Source: Chloroflexota bacterium
GTDB taxonomy: Bacteria > Chloroflexota > Anaerolineae > Anaerolineales > Villigracilaceae
Reading direction: 5' to 3'
Assembly: GCA_016195815.1 (NCBI GenBank)
Contig: JACPYX010000006.1
Span: 186,001 to 250,000 of the forward strand
DNA length: 64,000 nt
Of this stretch, positions 15,131 through 24,670 are shown one piece after another. Within the stretch, counting starts at the first letter, position 1; each line of letters starts with the position of its first letter. The notes below the pieces were generated by a model. It saw only the letters and a program-made list of their open reading frames with translations. It was not told the origin of the DNA and did no database searches. The translations under genes were made by a program, and so were the position numbers.

Positions 15131-16657
15131 ATGCGCCAGGCATTGAATCGATTGAAATCATCTGTCAGACCGGGTTTCATATGGCGGCTTCTTATAGTAA
15201 TTGGAATTATTCTGCGCTTACGGCAATATTTTGTCAATCGTTCTTTGTGGGCTGACGAGGCAAGCCTGGCTCTTAATCTTGTGGGCCGCACATTTAGCGG
15301 TTTGACCCAACCGCTGGATTATGGACAGGGTGCACCAATTGTTTTTCTCTTTATAGAGAAGTTTTTCATTGTCCTTTTAGGAAATAAAGATTACATAATG
15401 AGGCTGTTCCCGCTTTTCTCGGGAATATTGGCGATTTACTTGATCTATCGCATTTCCCGGGAATATATTGGGACAGCCGGAATATTGGCAGTTTTGATGT
15501 TTGCTGTCAGCTGGCAATTGGTCTATTACTCTTCCGAACTAAAACAATATTCCAGTGACGTCATGATTGCGTTGCTGTTGGTTTATTTATCAAACCGATG
15601 TATCGGCACGGATGTGAAAGCCAGGGATTTTATCCTGTTAGGGGTCGTAGGCTCAATTGGGATTTGGACATCGCATACCGCCGCATTCATCCTGGCAGGG
15701 ATTGGGCTTGTAATTGCTTTTGAAAAACTGGCCCGAAGAGAATACCGATTTCTTCTTTGGGCTCTTGGCTTGGGACTCTTGTGGCTGGCCGTATTTGGGT
15801 TGGAATATTTTGTTTCTTTGCGATATCTGATTGCCGATCCGTACTTACAAGGCTATTGGCAAAAAGCCTTCATGCCAATACCGCATCGAAGCAACCTGGG
15901 TTGGTTCGTTACTACTTACTTTTCATTTTTGACTATCAGCTTTAATAGAACTGACTTGATCCTGGCTTACATCTTTCCAGTTTTAATTCTAATAGGCGGC
16001 ATATCGCTCTTTTTCAAAAGCCGGAACAGGGCGCTGATTATTATTTTGCCGTTCCTGATGGCTTCGCTCGCATCTCTTTTGCAAAAATATCCGCTCAAGG
16101 GCAGATTCATGCTTTTTCTGGTTCCGTTGACCCTGCTGCTGATCGCAGAAGGAATGGGGCGTATCTATTTGTTCCTTGCAAAGTTCAACCGGAGTTTTTC
16201 CCTTTTTGCATGTGGATTTATCGTATTGTTGGCTTTCGGCGCGCCGCTCATCCTTACGCTTCAAAATTTTATCGAACCTTACAGGGGCGAAGATATTAAA
16301 CCTGTCATGCAATATGTCCAGGAAAACAGATCCCCGAATGATATTGTTTACGTTTTCCATAGCTCCGGCCCCGCCTTCACATACTACGCCCCGTTCTATG
16401 GCTTGGACGCAGGCCGCATAATCGTTGGAATTGAAATCCCTCGAAAAAAACTTGCGCTTCAGCAATTCTTCGATGATGTTGGTTTGCTTAAAGGAAATAG
16501 TAAAGTCTGGTTCGTCTTTTCTGCCATTGTTGATTGCGGCGGCTGCACAGGCGACATGCAGACATTTTATGTCGAATACCTAAACACATTGGGGAAACAG
16601 TTGAATAGTTTCAACGGCTCAGGTGCGAACGCATATCTTTACGATCTGAATCCATAG
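15131..16657 (+). CDS. GT39-like (PMT/ArnT superfamily) membrane glycosyltransferase
   Basis: This 508-residue protein has about ten to twelve hydrophobic helices and a soluble C-terminal part of about 120 residues. The first external loop has RSLWADEASLALN, the position where GT39-type enzymes carry their catalytic acidic residues, and HTAAFI and YPLKGRFMLFLVP segments fit the family. Such enzymes transfer sugars from polyprenyl phosphates on the outer face of the membrane. ATG 15131 was chosen because GGGAG lies six bases upstream; ATG 15119 is an alternative. It is a stand-alone gene converging on lutBC. Acceptor unknown. Confidence 0.7.
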   Translation: MRQALNRLKSSVRPGFIWRLLIVIGIILRLRQYFVNRSLWADEASLALNLVGRTFSGLTQPLDYGQGAPIVFLFIEKFFIVLLGNKDYIMRLFPLFSGILAIYLIYRISREYIGTAGILAVLMFAVSWQLVYYSSELKQYSSDVMIALLLVYLSNRCIGTDVKARDFILLGVVGSIGIWTSHTAAFILAGIGLVIAFEKLARREYRFLLWALGLGLLWLAVFGLEYFVSLRYLIADPYLQGYWQKAFMPIPHRSNLGWFVTTYFSFLTISFNRTDLILAYIFPVLILIGGISLFFKSRNRALIIILPFLMASLASLLQKYPLKGRFMLFLVPLTLLLIAEGMGRIYLFLAKFNRSFSLFACGFIVLLAFGAPLILTLQNFIEPYRGEDIKPVMQYVQENRSPNDIVYVFHSSGPAFTYYAPFYGLDAGRIIVGIEIPRKKLALQQFFDDVGLLKGNSKVWFVFSAIVDCGGCTGDMQTFYVEYLNTLGKQLNSFNGSGANAYLYDLNP

Positions 16658-16693
16658 CCTTTTACAAAGTGATAATTTCTGTGGCTGGCCTGT

Positions 16694-18763
16694 TCAACCG
16701 TCAACGAGAAAGACGTGCAACTCGCCCGGCCCATGCACGCCAATGGTCAGCGTCATCTCAATGTCGGCGGTGCGCGATGGCCCGCTGACCAACGCCACCG
16801 ACGCCGCAGCGCGCACTTCATCACATCGCAACCCTTCCTCCAAAGACAAAACAATTTGCGACGACTGCACGATTGCGATGTGAATCTCAGGCAGGAGCGA
16901 CGCGCTCAACATCTGACCTTTGCCGGATGGGACCACCAGAGTCCCCGTCTCGGCGATGGCCGACGCGACGCCCGTGATGCCTGCCTTCAATGACGGATCA
17001 ACGCTTCGTACCGCCCTCAAACCGGCTTCCGTCAAATGAACTTCATCCACGCCCTTGACCTGATCCCACATCAAAACCGCCTCGATGTTTCTCTCCTTCA
17101 AAAAGTCAACCAGCCTGTTATTTAATTCGGCCTGTGAGACGCGATAAACTTTTCCGCCAAGCGCGGTCAACTCCTCCGAGAATCTCTCGACCAAATTTAC
17201 CGTCGGCATTGCTGGCAAATCAGGCTCTTTTATCTTTTCTTTCTTTTCACTAAAAACCTTTGCGCTCTTCGCGCCTAAGCCCTTTGCTCTTTGAGGGTCA
17301 CGGTGAAATCTTTCTCTAAAGGGACTCACCGCTGGCCGCGGAAAATCCCTGCTGTAACCCCAGCCCGTGAAAGCAGGCAAATGAATCCATTGCGAGAATG
17401 GGGAAACGAGAAACGTTGTCAGTGCCGCGAATTTTTGCGAAACGGAAAAAAGTTTCGGGTTCCGCGCGATTCGGCTGTATATCTGCAATCCAAATTTTGA
17501 AAGGGGCGAGAGTCCATTGCCGCTGGTCGCTGGCGCTTTTCCTGCTCTCACGCGCGTCAACAACTTTGGCAGATCAATATCAACCGGACAGGCATCCTTG
17601 CATGCGCCGCATAATGATGAGGCTTGCGCCAGATGGACAAAATTTTCGCCCAGCAATCCGGGCGAGACGACCGAACCGATTGGGCCGGGGTAGGGCGCAA
17701 TCGAGCCGTCGCTTCCGACATAAGCATGTCCGCCCAACTCGCGGAAAACGGGACAGGCATTCAGGCACGCGCCGCAACGGATGCAATACAACGCTTCGTG
17801 CAACGGAGAATTTCGCAATCGTGAGCGGCCATTGTCAATGATAACGAGATGACGTTCCTGCGCGCCGTCCGTTTCGCCTGCACGACGCGGCGAATGGATA
17901 AGTTGAGTGTAAACGCTCAACTTCTGTCCCGTTGCGGAGCGCGGCAGGAGCGAAAGCATCAGCGCCAGATCGTCGAGCGTTGGGACGAGTCGCTCCATGC
18001 CCATCAGCGCGATGTGAACCGGCGGCATGGTTGTGACCATGCGTCCGTTGCCTTCGTTGGTGACGATACATAAAGTTCCGGTTTCTGCCACACCAAAATT
18101 AACGCCGCTGATGCCGATGTCGGCGGTCAGGAATACTTCGCGCAGAACTTTGCGGGCGGTGTTCGTCAGTGTGGGAATATCTTCCGTGTAATGGATGCCG
18201 AGTTTTTCGTGGAAGAGTTGGCCGACATCGGCGCGGCGCAGATGCACCGCAGGCGTGATGATATGCGCCGGCTTTTCTCCGCGCAATTGGACGATGTATT
18301 CGCCGAGGTCGGTTTCGACCGCGCGGTGCCCGGCTTTTTCAAGCGCGTGGTTGAGATTGATCTCCTCCGACAGCATGGATTTTGATTTCGCGATCAAAAT
18401 ATGGGACGCGGATGAACGCGGATGAACGCGGGTTTCTTTTTGTTCTTCTCCTTGACTCTGTGGTGAACTTTTCGCGATTCCCAAAACAATTTTTACTGCC
18501 TCCGCCGCGTCTTTGGCGCGATGGACGATGATGCCGTTCTTTTCCGCGTTTGCGATGAATTGATCGAGATATGAATCGAGATGCGCGATCACCTCCGCGC
18601 GGACGGCGTGGGCGCGCTGGCGTCTTTCCTTCCAATCGGGCAACGACGCGAAGGCGGCGATGCGTCCCTGCACGCGGCGCAGGGCGTTGGCATCCAGCGC
18701 GGCTTGCAGAGATTCGTTTGCTATTGATGTATGAATGCGTTTTTTGAAACGCCTGGGTGTCAT
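16694..18763 (-). CDS. lutB: Fused lactate-utilisation protein LutB-LutC
   Basis: This 689-residue protein joins LutB and LutC in one chain. Residues 1-310 form a LUD domain with VNFGVAETGTL. It is followed by two cysteine clusters, CIRCGACLNACP and CGACKDACP, for [4Fe-4S] centres. The last 130 residues form a second LUD (LutC) domain with AIAETGTLV. In Bacillus LutABC oxidises L-lactate to pyruvate. Residues about 99-124 are encoded by a repeat tract (VHPRSSASHIL) and residues about 505-530 by a second Lys/Ala-rich tract; neither is part of the families. LutA is upstream but separated by a methyltransferase gene. Confidence 0.88.
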   Translation of the reverse strand: MTPRRFKKRIHTSIANESLQAALDANALRRVQGRIAAFASLPDWKERRQRAHAVRAEVIAHLDSYLDQFIANAEKNGIIVHRAKDAAEAVKIVLGIAKSSPQSQGEEQKETRVHPRSSASHILIAKSKSMLSEEINLNHALEKAGHRAVETDLGEYIVQLRGEKPAHIITPAVHLRRADVGQLFHEKLGIHYTEDIPTLTNTARKVLREVFLTADIGISGVNFGVAETGTLCIVTNEGNGRMVTTMPPVHIALMGMERLVPTLDDLALMLSLLPRSATGQKLSVYTQLIHSPRRAGETDGAQERHLVIIDNGRSRLRNSPLHEALYCIRCGACLNACPVFRELGGHAYVGSDGSIAPYPGPIGSVVSPGLLGENFVHLAQASSLCGACKDACPVDIDLPKLLTRVRAGKAPATSGNGLSPLSKFGLQIYSRIARNPKLFSVSQKFAALTTFLVSPFSQWIHLPAFTGWGYSRDFPRPAVSPFRERFHRDPQRAKGLGAKSAKVFSEKKEKIKEPDLPAMPTVNLVERFSEELTALGGKVYRVSQAELNNRLVDFLKERNIEAVLMWDQVKGVDEVHLTEAGLRAVRSVDPSLKAGITGVASAIAETGTLVVPSGKGQMLSASLLPEIHIAIVQSSQIVLSLEEGLRCDEVRAAASVALVSGPSRTADIEMTLTIGVHGPGELHVFLVDG
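17227..17296. repeat. In-frame degenerate repeat in lutB-lutC (linker before LutC)
   Basis: Pyrimidine-rich words with ttcttttc and tgcgctcttcgcgcc resemble the repeat at 458-495. It encodes a Lys/Ala/Glu-rich linker between the Fe-S and LutC domains. Confidence 0.5.
18402..18475. repeat. In-frame degenerate repeat in lutB-lutC (N-terminal LUD domain)
   Basis: Tandem ggatgaacgc units followed by a T-rich stretch. Read in frame on the minus strand, it inserts about 25 residues into the LUD domain. Confidence 0.6.
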
Positions 18764-18775
18764 AATTTTGTTGGA

Positions 18776-19504
18776 TTAATGTCTAGAACTCTGGCTGTTT
18801 GATTTCAATCCGATATAAAGCCCGCGGCCATCTAGTCCTTCTTCATCACGAATCAACTTTAGCTCTGCTTCTTCGAATGCTTTCTGGTATTGATCAGGTG
18901 TGAAAAGCCAAAGCGCGTGTGTTTCAGTAAAATACTCAACGCCCTTTGGAGTTGCAACCATGTAATGAAAATCCAAAAAAGAAATATTTCCTTCTACTCT
19001 GTTTATGTTCATCCGTGCAATCTTCAACTCCGGTTCGTCTACAAAGGTGGCGTGCACTTTGCCAGTATCCAAATCTCCTGGCCCGAACCAGGGTTCTATA
19101 ATAGCCACACCGCCTGGCCGGAGATGTCGTGCAATTGTCTTGATCGTCTGGGTTAGGCGTGGGAAAGTTTGTGCGTAGCCGATTGCGCTGAACAAACATG
19201 CGATCACGTCAAAAGAATGAGCAATCTCAAAATCAGCCATATCTGCAAGATGAAAATTGAGATTGGGAAATTTATTTTGCGCAATATCAAGCATTTCTTT
19301 TGAGTTGTCGAGGCCCTCTACATCAAAGTTCTCTTGCAGATAAGCCAAATGATTACCTGTGCCACATGCGACATCCAAGAGCGATTTGCCATCAGATCGT
19401 TTACATTGTTTGATCAGTGCGCGTAATTTTTCTGCCTCGGCGAGATAATCTTTTCCTTGTGCGCGATAGATAGCATCATAGATTATGGCAGAGCGATTGT
19501 ACAT
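18776..19504 (-). CDS. Class I SAM-dependent methyltransferase
   Basis: This 242-residue protein has the SAM-binding motif LLDVACGTGNHL near residue 42, an acidic strand end (VEGLDNS) near 63 and a motif-IV region FDVIACLFSAIGY. LRPGGVAIIEPW follows. The substrate is unknown. The gene lies between lutA and lutB-lutC, where no methyltransferase is expected, and it is richer in A/T than its neighbours, suggesting insertion into an older lut operon. It starts 10 bases after lutA ends. Confidence 0.8.
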   Translation of the reverse strand: MYNRSAIIYDAIYRAQGKDYLAEAEKLRALIKQCKRSDGKSLLDVACGTGNHLAYLQENFDVEGLDNSKEMLDIAQNKFPNLNFHLADMADFEIAHSFDVIACLFSAIGYAQTFPRLTQTIKTIARHLRPGGVAIIEPWFGPGDLDTGKVHATFVDEPELKIARMNINRVEGNISFLDFHYMVATPKGVEYFTETHALWLFTPDQYQKAFEEAELKLIRDEEGLDGRGLYIGLKSNSQSSRH

Positions 19505-19514
19505 GGATGCCTCC

Positions 19515-20240
19515 CTAACGGTGGCTCAATATTTCAGCGATGTGAACAACCTTTTGCTTCATCTTGTTGCGTTTTAACCCACCCTGGATATGCATTAAGC
19601 AACCCGCGTCACAAACCACAAGAGTGGGAGATTGAGTCGCTTCGAGATTGCCGATCTTGCGTTTCAACATTTCCGCAGAAAGTTCGGGATGCTCAATGGA
19701 GAAGATTCCGCCGAAGCCGCAGCAATCTTCGGCTTCGGGCAATTCAATGATTTGAGCGCCGTGAATATTTGCCAGCAAAATTTTCGGTTGGCGGTCAATG
19801 CCGAGGCCGCGATGCAGATGACAGGTTGGGTGATAAGTCAGCGGGCCGTCCCAGTGGGAATTGAAATCAGTTAGGCCGAGAACATCCACGAGATATTCGC
19901 TGAATTCATATGTGCGTGCGGCTAAAGATTTTGCGCGCGCCAGCCAGCGTGCATCATCTGCAAACAACTCTTCATAATTGTGACGGATCATGTGCGCGCA
20001 GGAGCCGGAAGGCAGGACCACGTCGCCTTTGGCGGAATCAAAGGCTCGGATGGTATGTTCGGCCATTTGGCGCGCCTCCGCTCGAAGTCCCGCGTTGAAC
20101 GTGGGCTGTCCGCAACAGGTCTGGTCTGGAGGAAAGTCCACATCCACGCCCGCGCCGCGCAGCACATCCACCATCGCTTCGCCGACCTGCGGGAAGAAGG
20201 TATCCACAAGGCAAGTGATGAATAGCTGAACGGTTTGCAT
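19515..20240 (-). CDS. lutA: Lactate-utilisation protein LutA (CCG-domain protein)
   Basis: This 241-residue protein has two CCG domains, each with the paired-cysteine motif that holds a non-cubane Fe-S cluster in this family: CCGQPTFNAG in the first half and CCGFGG in the second. FITCLVDTFFPQVG and CDAGCLMHI complete the set. It works with LutB and LutC in L-lactate oxidation, or more generally as a glycolate-oxidase-type Fe-S subunit. ATG 20240 was chosen over an upstream TTG. It is the first gene of the lut unit, divergent from glucan phosphorylase. Confidence 0.87.
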   Translation of the reverse strand: MQTVQLFITCLVDTFFPQVGEAMVDVLRGAGVDVDFPPDQTCCGQPTFNAGLRAEARQMAEHTIRAFDSAKGDVVLPSGSCAHMIRHNYEELFADDARWLARAKSLAARTYEFSEYLVDVLGLTDFNSHWDGPLTYHPTCHLHRGLGIDRQPKILLANIHGAQIIELPEAEDCCGFGGIFSIEHPELSAEMLKRKIGNLEATQSPTLVVCDAGCLMHIQGGLKRNKMKQKVVHIAEILSHR

Positions 20241-20284
20241 GGCTTTATTGTAGTCCAAAACCGTATGGTATGATTACCTGCAAT

Positions 20285-22426
20285 ATGGATATGTTTCGCT
20301 CGAGATTACCTAAACCTTTTGATCTGCCCAAGCGGCTCATGCGGCTCGGTGAATTGGCTTACAACCTGTGGTGGACATGGCAGCCGGAAGCGGGGCGTTT
20401 ATTCGGACGGCTTGATTACGATCTATGGGGGCGGCTTGGACATAACCCGATTCGCTTGCTGCGTGAGATCGGACGCGCGCGTCTCAATCAGGCCGCCAAG
20501 GATAAAGAGTACCTCGCCATTTATGACCGCGTCTTTGAACAATTCGACGGCTATCTTGCTCAAGCGAACACCTGGGCAGATACAATTCATCCCGAATTGG
20601 ACGATCACCCGATTGCATATTTCTCGATGGAATTTGGCCTGCACGAAACGCTTCCCATTTATTCGGGCGGCCTCGGCGTGTTGGCCGGCGATCATTTAAA
20701 AGAATCATCCGATCTGGGCTTGCCGCTGATGGGCATCGGCTTTATGTACGCGCAGGGATATTTCTCCCAGCGCATCAGTGAAGACGGCTGGCAGGATGCG
20801 CTCAATAACCCGCTCGTTTTCGATGACCTGCCTGTTCTGCCCGTCACCGGCGAGGACGGCCAACCACTCACGATCGAAGTTGAATTTCCTGACCGCACAG
20901 TTTCGGTGCGTTTGTGGGAAATCCGCGTTGGGCGTGTGCCGCTTTATTTAATGGATTCCAATGTCGACGCGAATCAACCCGATGATCGTTTGCTGACCGC
21001 GCGCTTGTACTGGTCGGACCTTGACCGGCGCGTGATGCAGGAAGTTTTGCTGGGCGTGGGCGGTGTGCGCGTGGTGCGCGCGCTTGGATACAACCCCTCG
21101 GTCTGGCACATGAACGAAGGCCACGCGGCTTTCCTGACCCTGGAGCGGGCGCGTGAACTGGTGGCCGCCGGCCACACCTTTGCCGAGGCCGTTAAAAAGA
21201 CGCGCCGACAAAATGTCTTCACCACGCACACGCCCGTTCCGGCCGGCAACGACGAATTTCCGCTCTGGCTGTTGGATAAATATTTGGCCGCGTTGTGGCC
21301 CGAACTTGGACTTACACGCGAAGAATTTGTGAACATCGCTCTCCATCAACAGCCGCATGGCGAAACTTTTTCGATGCCGGTGCTGGCGCTGAAATTGTCA
21401 GACGGGCGCAACGCCGTCTCTGAATTGCACGGCGAAGTATCGCGCAAGATGTGGAACTTTCTATGGCCCGAAAGCGAGGCCGCCGATGTGCCGATCACAC
21501 ACATCACCAACGGCGTCCACACCGCCAACTGGATGGCGCGCCGCCTGCAGAATCTTTTTGCTCAATATCTCGGCGCGGACTGGTACGATCATCTCGATGA
21601 TTCTGATCTCTGGGAAAAGTTGGATCAAATCCCTGACGCGGCTCTGTGGGCTGTGCGGACTCATCTCAAACGCAAGCTGGCTTTCTACATGCGCGAACGC
21701 GTCCGCGAGCGCTGGACAGCAGGCGGGTATCACCCCGTGCAGGTTGTCTCGTCGGGAGTCTTGATCAACCCATACGCGCTGACGATCGGCTTTGCGCGCC
21801 GCTTCGCAACCTATAAGCGCGCCAGTCTTGCGCTGAGCGATGTGGAACGATTGCTGGATATCATCAACCGTCCGAACATGCCGGTGCAAATTATTTTTGC
21901 AGGCAAGGCGCATCCGGCTGACGAAGCCGGCAAGCAGTTGATCCAAAACGTGTATCGCACCGTCAAAAAAGCCGAGACCGGCGGACGCCTTGTCTTCCTC
22001 GAAGATTACGATATGGACCTCGCCCGCTACCTTGTCCAGGGTGTGGATGTGTGGATGAACACGCCGCGCCGTCCGCTGGAGGCATCGGGCACATCCGGCA
22101 TGAAAGCCGCGCTCAACGGCGCGCTTAATTTCTCGGTGCTGGATGGCTGGTGGCGCGAGTCTTACAACGGCAAGAATGGCTGGGCCATCGGCGAAGAGAA
22201 AGAATATGAGTCGGATGAAGCGCAGGATGCTGCCGATGCAGAGAACCTGTACGGCACGCTGGAGAACGAGATCATCCCGTTATTCTATGTCCGCGATGGC
22301 AAAGAGATTCCCGCCGAATGGCTTTCCCATGTCAAAGATTCCTTGAAGACGAATATTCCGCAATTCAGCACGCGGCGTATGGTCAAGGAATATGTGGAAA
22401 GATTGTATTTGCCCGCCTTGAAATAA
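20285..22426 (+). CDS. glgP: Alpha-glucan (glycogen/maltodextrin) phosphorylase
   Basis: This 713-residue GT35 enzyme releases glucose 1-phosphate from alpha-1,4-glucans. The N-terminal 110 residues match the DUF3417 cap of the short bacterial/archaeal phosphorylases (RLGELAYNLWWTW). The catalytic part has YSGGLGVLAGDHLK, HMNEGHAAF, THTPVPAGND, FARRFATYKR and the pyridoxal-phosphate loop EASGTSGMKAALNG, whose Lys carries the cofactor. Starts at 20270, 20285 or 20291 are all possible and none has a strong ribosome site. It stands alone between lutA (divergent) and UPF0316. Confidence 0.92.
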   Translation: MDMFRSRLPKPFDLPKRLMRLGELAYNLWWTWQPEAGRLFGRLDYDLWGRLGHNPIRLLREIGRARLNQAAKDKEYLAIYDRVFEQFDGYLAQANTWADTIHPELDDHPIAYFSMEFGLHETLPIYSGGLGVLAGDHLKESSDLGLPLMGIGFMYAQGYFSQRISEDGWQDALNNPLVFDDLPVLPVTGEDGQPLTIEVEFPDRTVSVRLWEIRVGRVPLYLMDSNVDANQPDDRLLTARLYWSDLDRRVMQEVLLGVGGVRVVRALGYNPSVWHMNEGHAAFLTLERARELVAAGHTFAEAVKKTRRQNVFTTHTPVPAGNDEFPLWLLDKYLAALWPELGLTREEFVNIALHQQPHGETFSMPVLALKLSDGRNAVSELHGEVSRKMWNFLWPESEAADVPITHITNGVHTANWMARRLQNLFAQYLGADWYDHLDDSDLWEKLDQIPDAALWAVRTHLKRKLAFYMRERVRERWTAGGYHPVQVVSSGVLINPYALTIGFARRFATYKRASLALSDVERLLDIINRPNMPVQIIFAGKAHPADEAGKQLIQNVYRTVKKAETGGRLVFLEDYDMDLARYLVQGVDVWMNTPRRPLEASGTSGMKAALNGALNFSVLDGWWRESYNGKNGWAIGEEKEYESDEAQDAADAENLYGTLENEIIPLFYVRDGKEIPAEWLSHVKDSLKTNIPQFSTRRMVKEYVERLYLPALK

Positions 22427-22483
22427 TTTTCGTAGGGGCGAGAAATGCCAACCGCGCAAGCTCTCCCTTTCTGGATGTGAAAA

Positions 22484-23014
22484 ATGTTTGACTTCCTTCT
22501 CTCTCCGTCTGCCTGGCTCGCCGCGCTGACCATCTTTGGCCTGCGCGTCACCGATATGTCACTCGATACTCTGCGTATGTTATTTGTGGTGCGCGGACGA
22601 AAAGGTATTTCATGGACGCTGGGTTTCTTCGAAGCGGCTGTGTATGTTGTCGCCATTACGCGCGTGTTGTCTAATTTGAGTAACCCATTAACCGTGCTTG
22701 GCTACGCGGCCGGATTCGCAACCGGCAATGTGGTGGGTATGTTGATCGAGGAGCGCCTGGCGATCGGGCATATCCATTTGCGCATCATCAGCACAGAACG
22801 CGGCATCGCCCTGGCGCAGGCTCTGCGGGATGGGGGTTTTGCAGTAACGGAGATTCCGGCGCGCGGCATGGAAGGCAAAGTGCATTTGTTGAGCGTAAGT
22901 GTGTTACGGAAAGATGTGACACACACAGAGAAAATTGTCCATGAGATAGACCCGGAAGCGTTTGTGACGTCGGAAGATGTCCGCCCGATCCGCCGGGGCT
23001 TTTGGAGAGCATAA
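22484..23014 (+). CDS. UPF0316 membrane protein (DUF5698-DUF2179)
   Basis: This 176-residue protein has three N-terminal membrane helices (residues 1-85), with RVTDMSLDTLRMLFVVRG between the first two, and a soluble C-terminal DUF2179 domain (about 95-170) with ERGIALAQALRDGGFAVTEI. The helical part matches DUF5698. UPF0316 proteins have no established role; the DUF2179 domain is ferredoxin-like and is thought to bind small ligands. A rhodanese gene follows 15 bases downstream, so the two are probably co-transcribed. Confidence 0.85.
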   Translation: MFDFLLSPSAWLAALTIFGLRVTDMSLDTLRMLFVVRGRKGISWTLGFFEAAVYVVAITRVLSNLSNPLTVLGYAAGFATGNVVGMLIEERLAIGHIHLRIISTERGIALAQALRDGGFAVTEIPARGMEGKVHLLSVSVLRKDVTHTEKIVHEIDPEAFVTSEDVRPIRRGFWRA

Positions 23015-23029
23015 ATTTAAAGGTGAAAA

Positions 23030-23374
23030 ATGATTCCTGAAATTACTGTTGAAGAACTTTCCAAAAAACTGAAATCTCATGATGGATTTGTCTTGCTGGA
23101 TGTGCGCGAGCTGTCGGAGTTGGAGTATGCCAAAATAACGGACGCCCGCCTCGAGGTCGCGCCGATGAGCCGGCTGGGGCGGGAAGGCATTGATATGTTG
23201 TCAGAGTCCGCAAAGTCACAGACGGCAGCGATCTATGTGTTATGTCATCACGGTGTCCGCAGCGCGCAAGTGACCGGCTGGCTCGCCTCGCAAGGCTGGG
23301 TGAACGTTTTCAGCGTGCGCGGCGGGATTGACGAGTACGCCAGGAAGATTGATCGTTCGGTGGGGATGTATTGA
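23030..23374 (+). CDS. Rhodanese-like domain protein
   Basis: This single-domain 114-residue protein has LLDVRELSE near residue 22 and the active-site loop CHHGVRS near residue 72, whose Cys can carry a persulfide. It can move sulfane sulfur, for example to thiols or cyanide. It is cytoplasmic and has no signal peptide. AAGGTG lies upstream of the start. It follows UPF0316 and ends before a hairpin terminator. Confidence 0.87.
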   Translation: MIPEITVEELSKKLKSHDGFVLLDVRELSELEYAKITDARLEVAPMSRLGREGIDMLSESAKSQTAAIYVLCHHGVRSAQVTGWLASQGWVNVFSVRGGIDEYARKIDRSVGMY

Positions 23375-23380
23375 GCGGTT

Positions 23381-23410
23381 ACACGTTGGAAGGTCGAAGG
23401 TCGGAAAGTT
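23381..23410 (+). repeat. Degenerate ggaaggtc/ggaaagtt repeat
   Basis: Tandem 7- to 8-base words of the same kind as those in thiQ (2852-2888), directly after the rhodanese gene. Confidence 0.5.
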
Positions 23411-23417
23411 AAATAAG

Positions 23418-23449
23418 AAGGCTGAGAGTCTCGGAGGATTCTCAGCCTT
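23418..23449. terminator. Bidirectional hairpin between rhodanese and aminopeptidase genes
   Basis: Nine-bp stem (23418-23426 with 23441-23449). A-rich on one side and T-rich on the other; it can serve both converging genes. Confidence 0.65.
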
Positions 23450-23475
23450 CAAACTTTTAAACCTGGAATTTTTAA

Positions 23476-24600
23476 CTATTTCTTGAAAACAAATTGCCCA
23501 TTCTTGTAGAATAATTCGCCGTCCACGCTGATCTCGGCATCTTTGCGCATGTCGCAGATCATGTCCCAATGGATGGACGATTTGTTTTTGGAGCCGGTCT
23601 CAGGGTAGCCCGCGCCGAGTGCCATGTGGAACGAGCCGCCGATCTTTTCGTCGAAGAGGATGTTGCCGGTGAAGCGGTTGATGTCGAAGTTGGTGCCGAT
23701 GGCGAACTCGCCGAGATAACGCGAACCCGCATCGGACTCAAGCATCTTGATCAGATAATCCTGATTCTTTTCGGCCTTGGCAGTTTCGACGCGCCCGTTC
23801 GTGAAGGTCAGTTCTGCGCCCTCGACAGATACGCCTTGATAGATTGCAGGGTAGGTAAACTTCACCCAGCCATTGACCGAGTCTTCGACCGGGCCGGTAA
23901 AGATTTCGCCATCCGGCATGTTGTAGACGCCCGTTGAGTTCGTGAACTTGCGGCCTTTAATCGAAAGCGTCAGGTCCACATTTGGGCCGCGCAGGATCAC
24001 CTGATTCTTTGGCGCAAGAAAATCAATGGCTTTTTGCTGGCCCGCCGCGGTGCTGTTCCAGTAGGCAATCGGGTCATCCTCGTGCGCGTGAACCGCACCG
24101 AACACAAAGTCTTCATACTCTTTCAGACTCATACTGGCGTCCTGGGCGTAGCCATCGGTGGGATAGAGCGTGGTGACCCATTTGAATTTTCCCTCCGCCC
24201 CGCGGCGCATTTGCGCTTCGGTGATGGAGCCGGTGGCTTTGCCGCGCCGCTGAACGCGGGCCGGGTCAATATTCGTCAGGCCATGTGTGTTGGTCGCAGA
24301 GTGGACGCGGATGCGGCCCTCGAACTGGTCGTAGGCCAGTTTGTAAAATGTCGGCACAAAGTCCAGTTGTGAATCGCTGGCATAGGTCAAGTAAAGTTCG
24401 TCCTGGCTGAACGGCATCATGCCGGGCAGGGCGATCATCGGGTGCGGATGTCCGCCTTTTTCCAAAATCTGAATATAAAGCTCGCGGATCAACGGCTCGG
24501 CCGCAGTGGTCGCTTCGATCAAAATGCGGTCACCCGGCGCGACACGCGCTGAGTGCTCGACCAGGATCTTTGCAAATTTTTGAACGCGCAGGTCAGCCAC
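23476..24600 (-). CDS. Aminopeptidase, M29 (AmpS/PepS) family
   Basis: This 374-residue metallopeptidase removes N-terminal residues from peptides in the cytoplasm. The fold start is VQKFAKILVEHSARVAPGD, and the metal-site region near the C-terminus includes GSFHMALGAGYP and SSIHWDMICD with the conserved His and Asp. I chose GTG 24600 because AAGGAGG lies just upstream and no ATG is near. A longer TTG start would bypass this ribosome site. An extended -10 promoter (TGATATAAT) sits about 35 bases before the GTG. Confidence 0.88.
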   Translation of the reverse strand: MADLRVQKFAKILVEHSARVAPGDRILIEATTAAEPLIRELYIQILEKGGHPHPMIALPGMMPFSQDELYLTYASDSQLDFVPTFYKLAYDQFEGRIRVHSATNTHGLTNIDPARVQRRGKATGSITEAQMRRGAEGKFKWVTTLYPTDGYAQDASMSLKEYEDFVFGAVHAHEDDPIAYWNSTAAGQQKAIDFLAPKNQVILRGPNVDLTLSIKGRKFTNSTGVYNMPDGEIFTGPVEDSVNGWVKFTYPAIYQGVSVEGAELTFTNGRVETAKAEKNQDYLIKMLESDAGSRYLGEFAIGTNFDINRFTGNILFDEKIGGSFHMALGAGYPETGSKNKSSIHWDMICDMRKDAEISVDGELFYKNGQFVFKK

Positions 24601-24633
24601 GTAGGCCTCCTTGATTAGATTCAAACCTTGCAA

Positions 24634-24642
24634 ATTATATCA
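24634..24642 (-). promoter_or_regulatory. Extended -10 promoter of the aminopeptidase gene
   Basis: Minus-strand TGATATAAT (24642-24634), an extended -10 element without a convincing -35. It predicts a short leader with AAGGAGG. Confidence 0.5.
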
Positions 24643-24670
24643 CGAGGAACTTGGGGTATACTCTTTCGGC

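Noticed and set aside
15011-16703. 14-base word tgttcaaccgtcaa at 15011 and again at 16690
   Set aside because: One copy is part of the tRNA promoter and the other covers the end of the lutB-lutC gene. No further copy or structure is seen, so it is probably chance.
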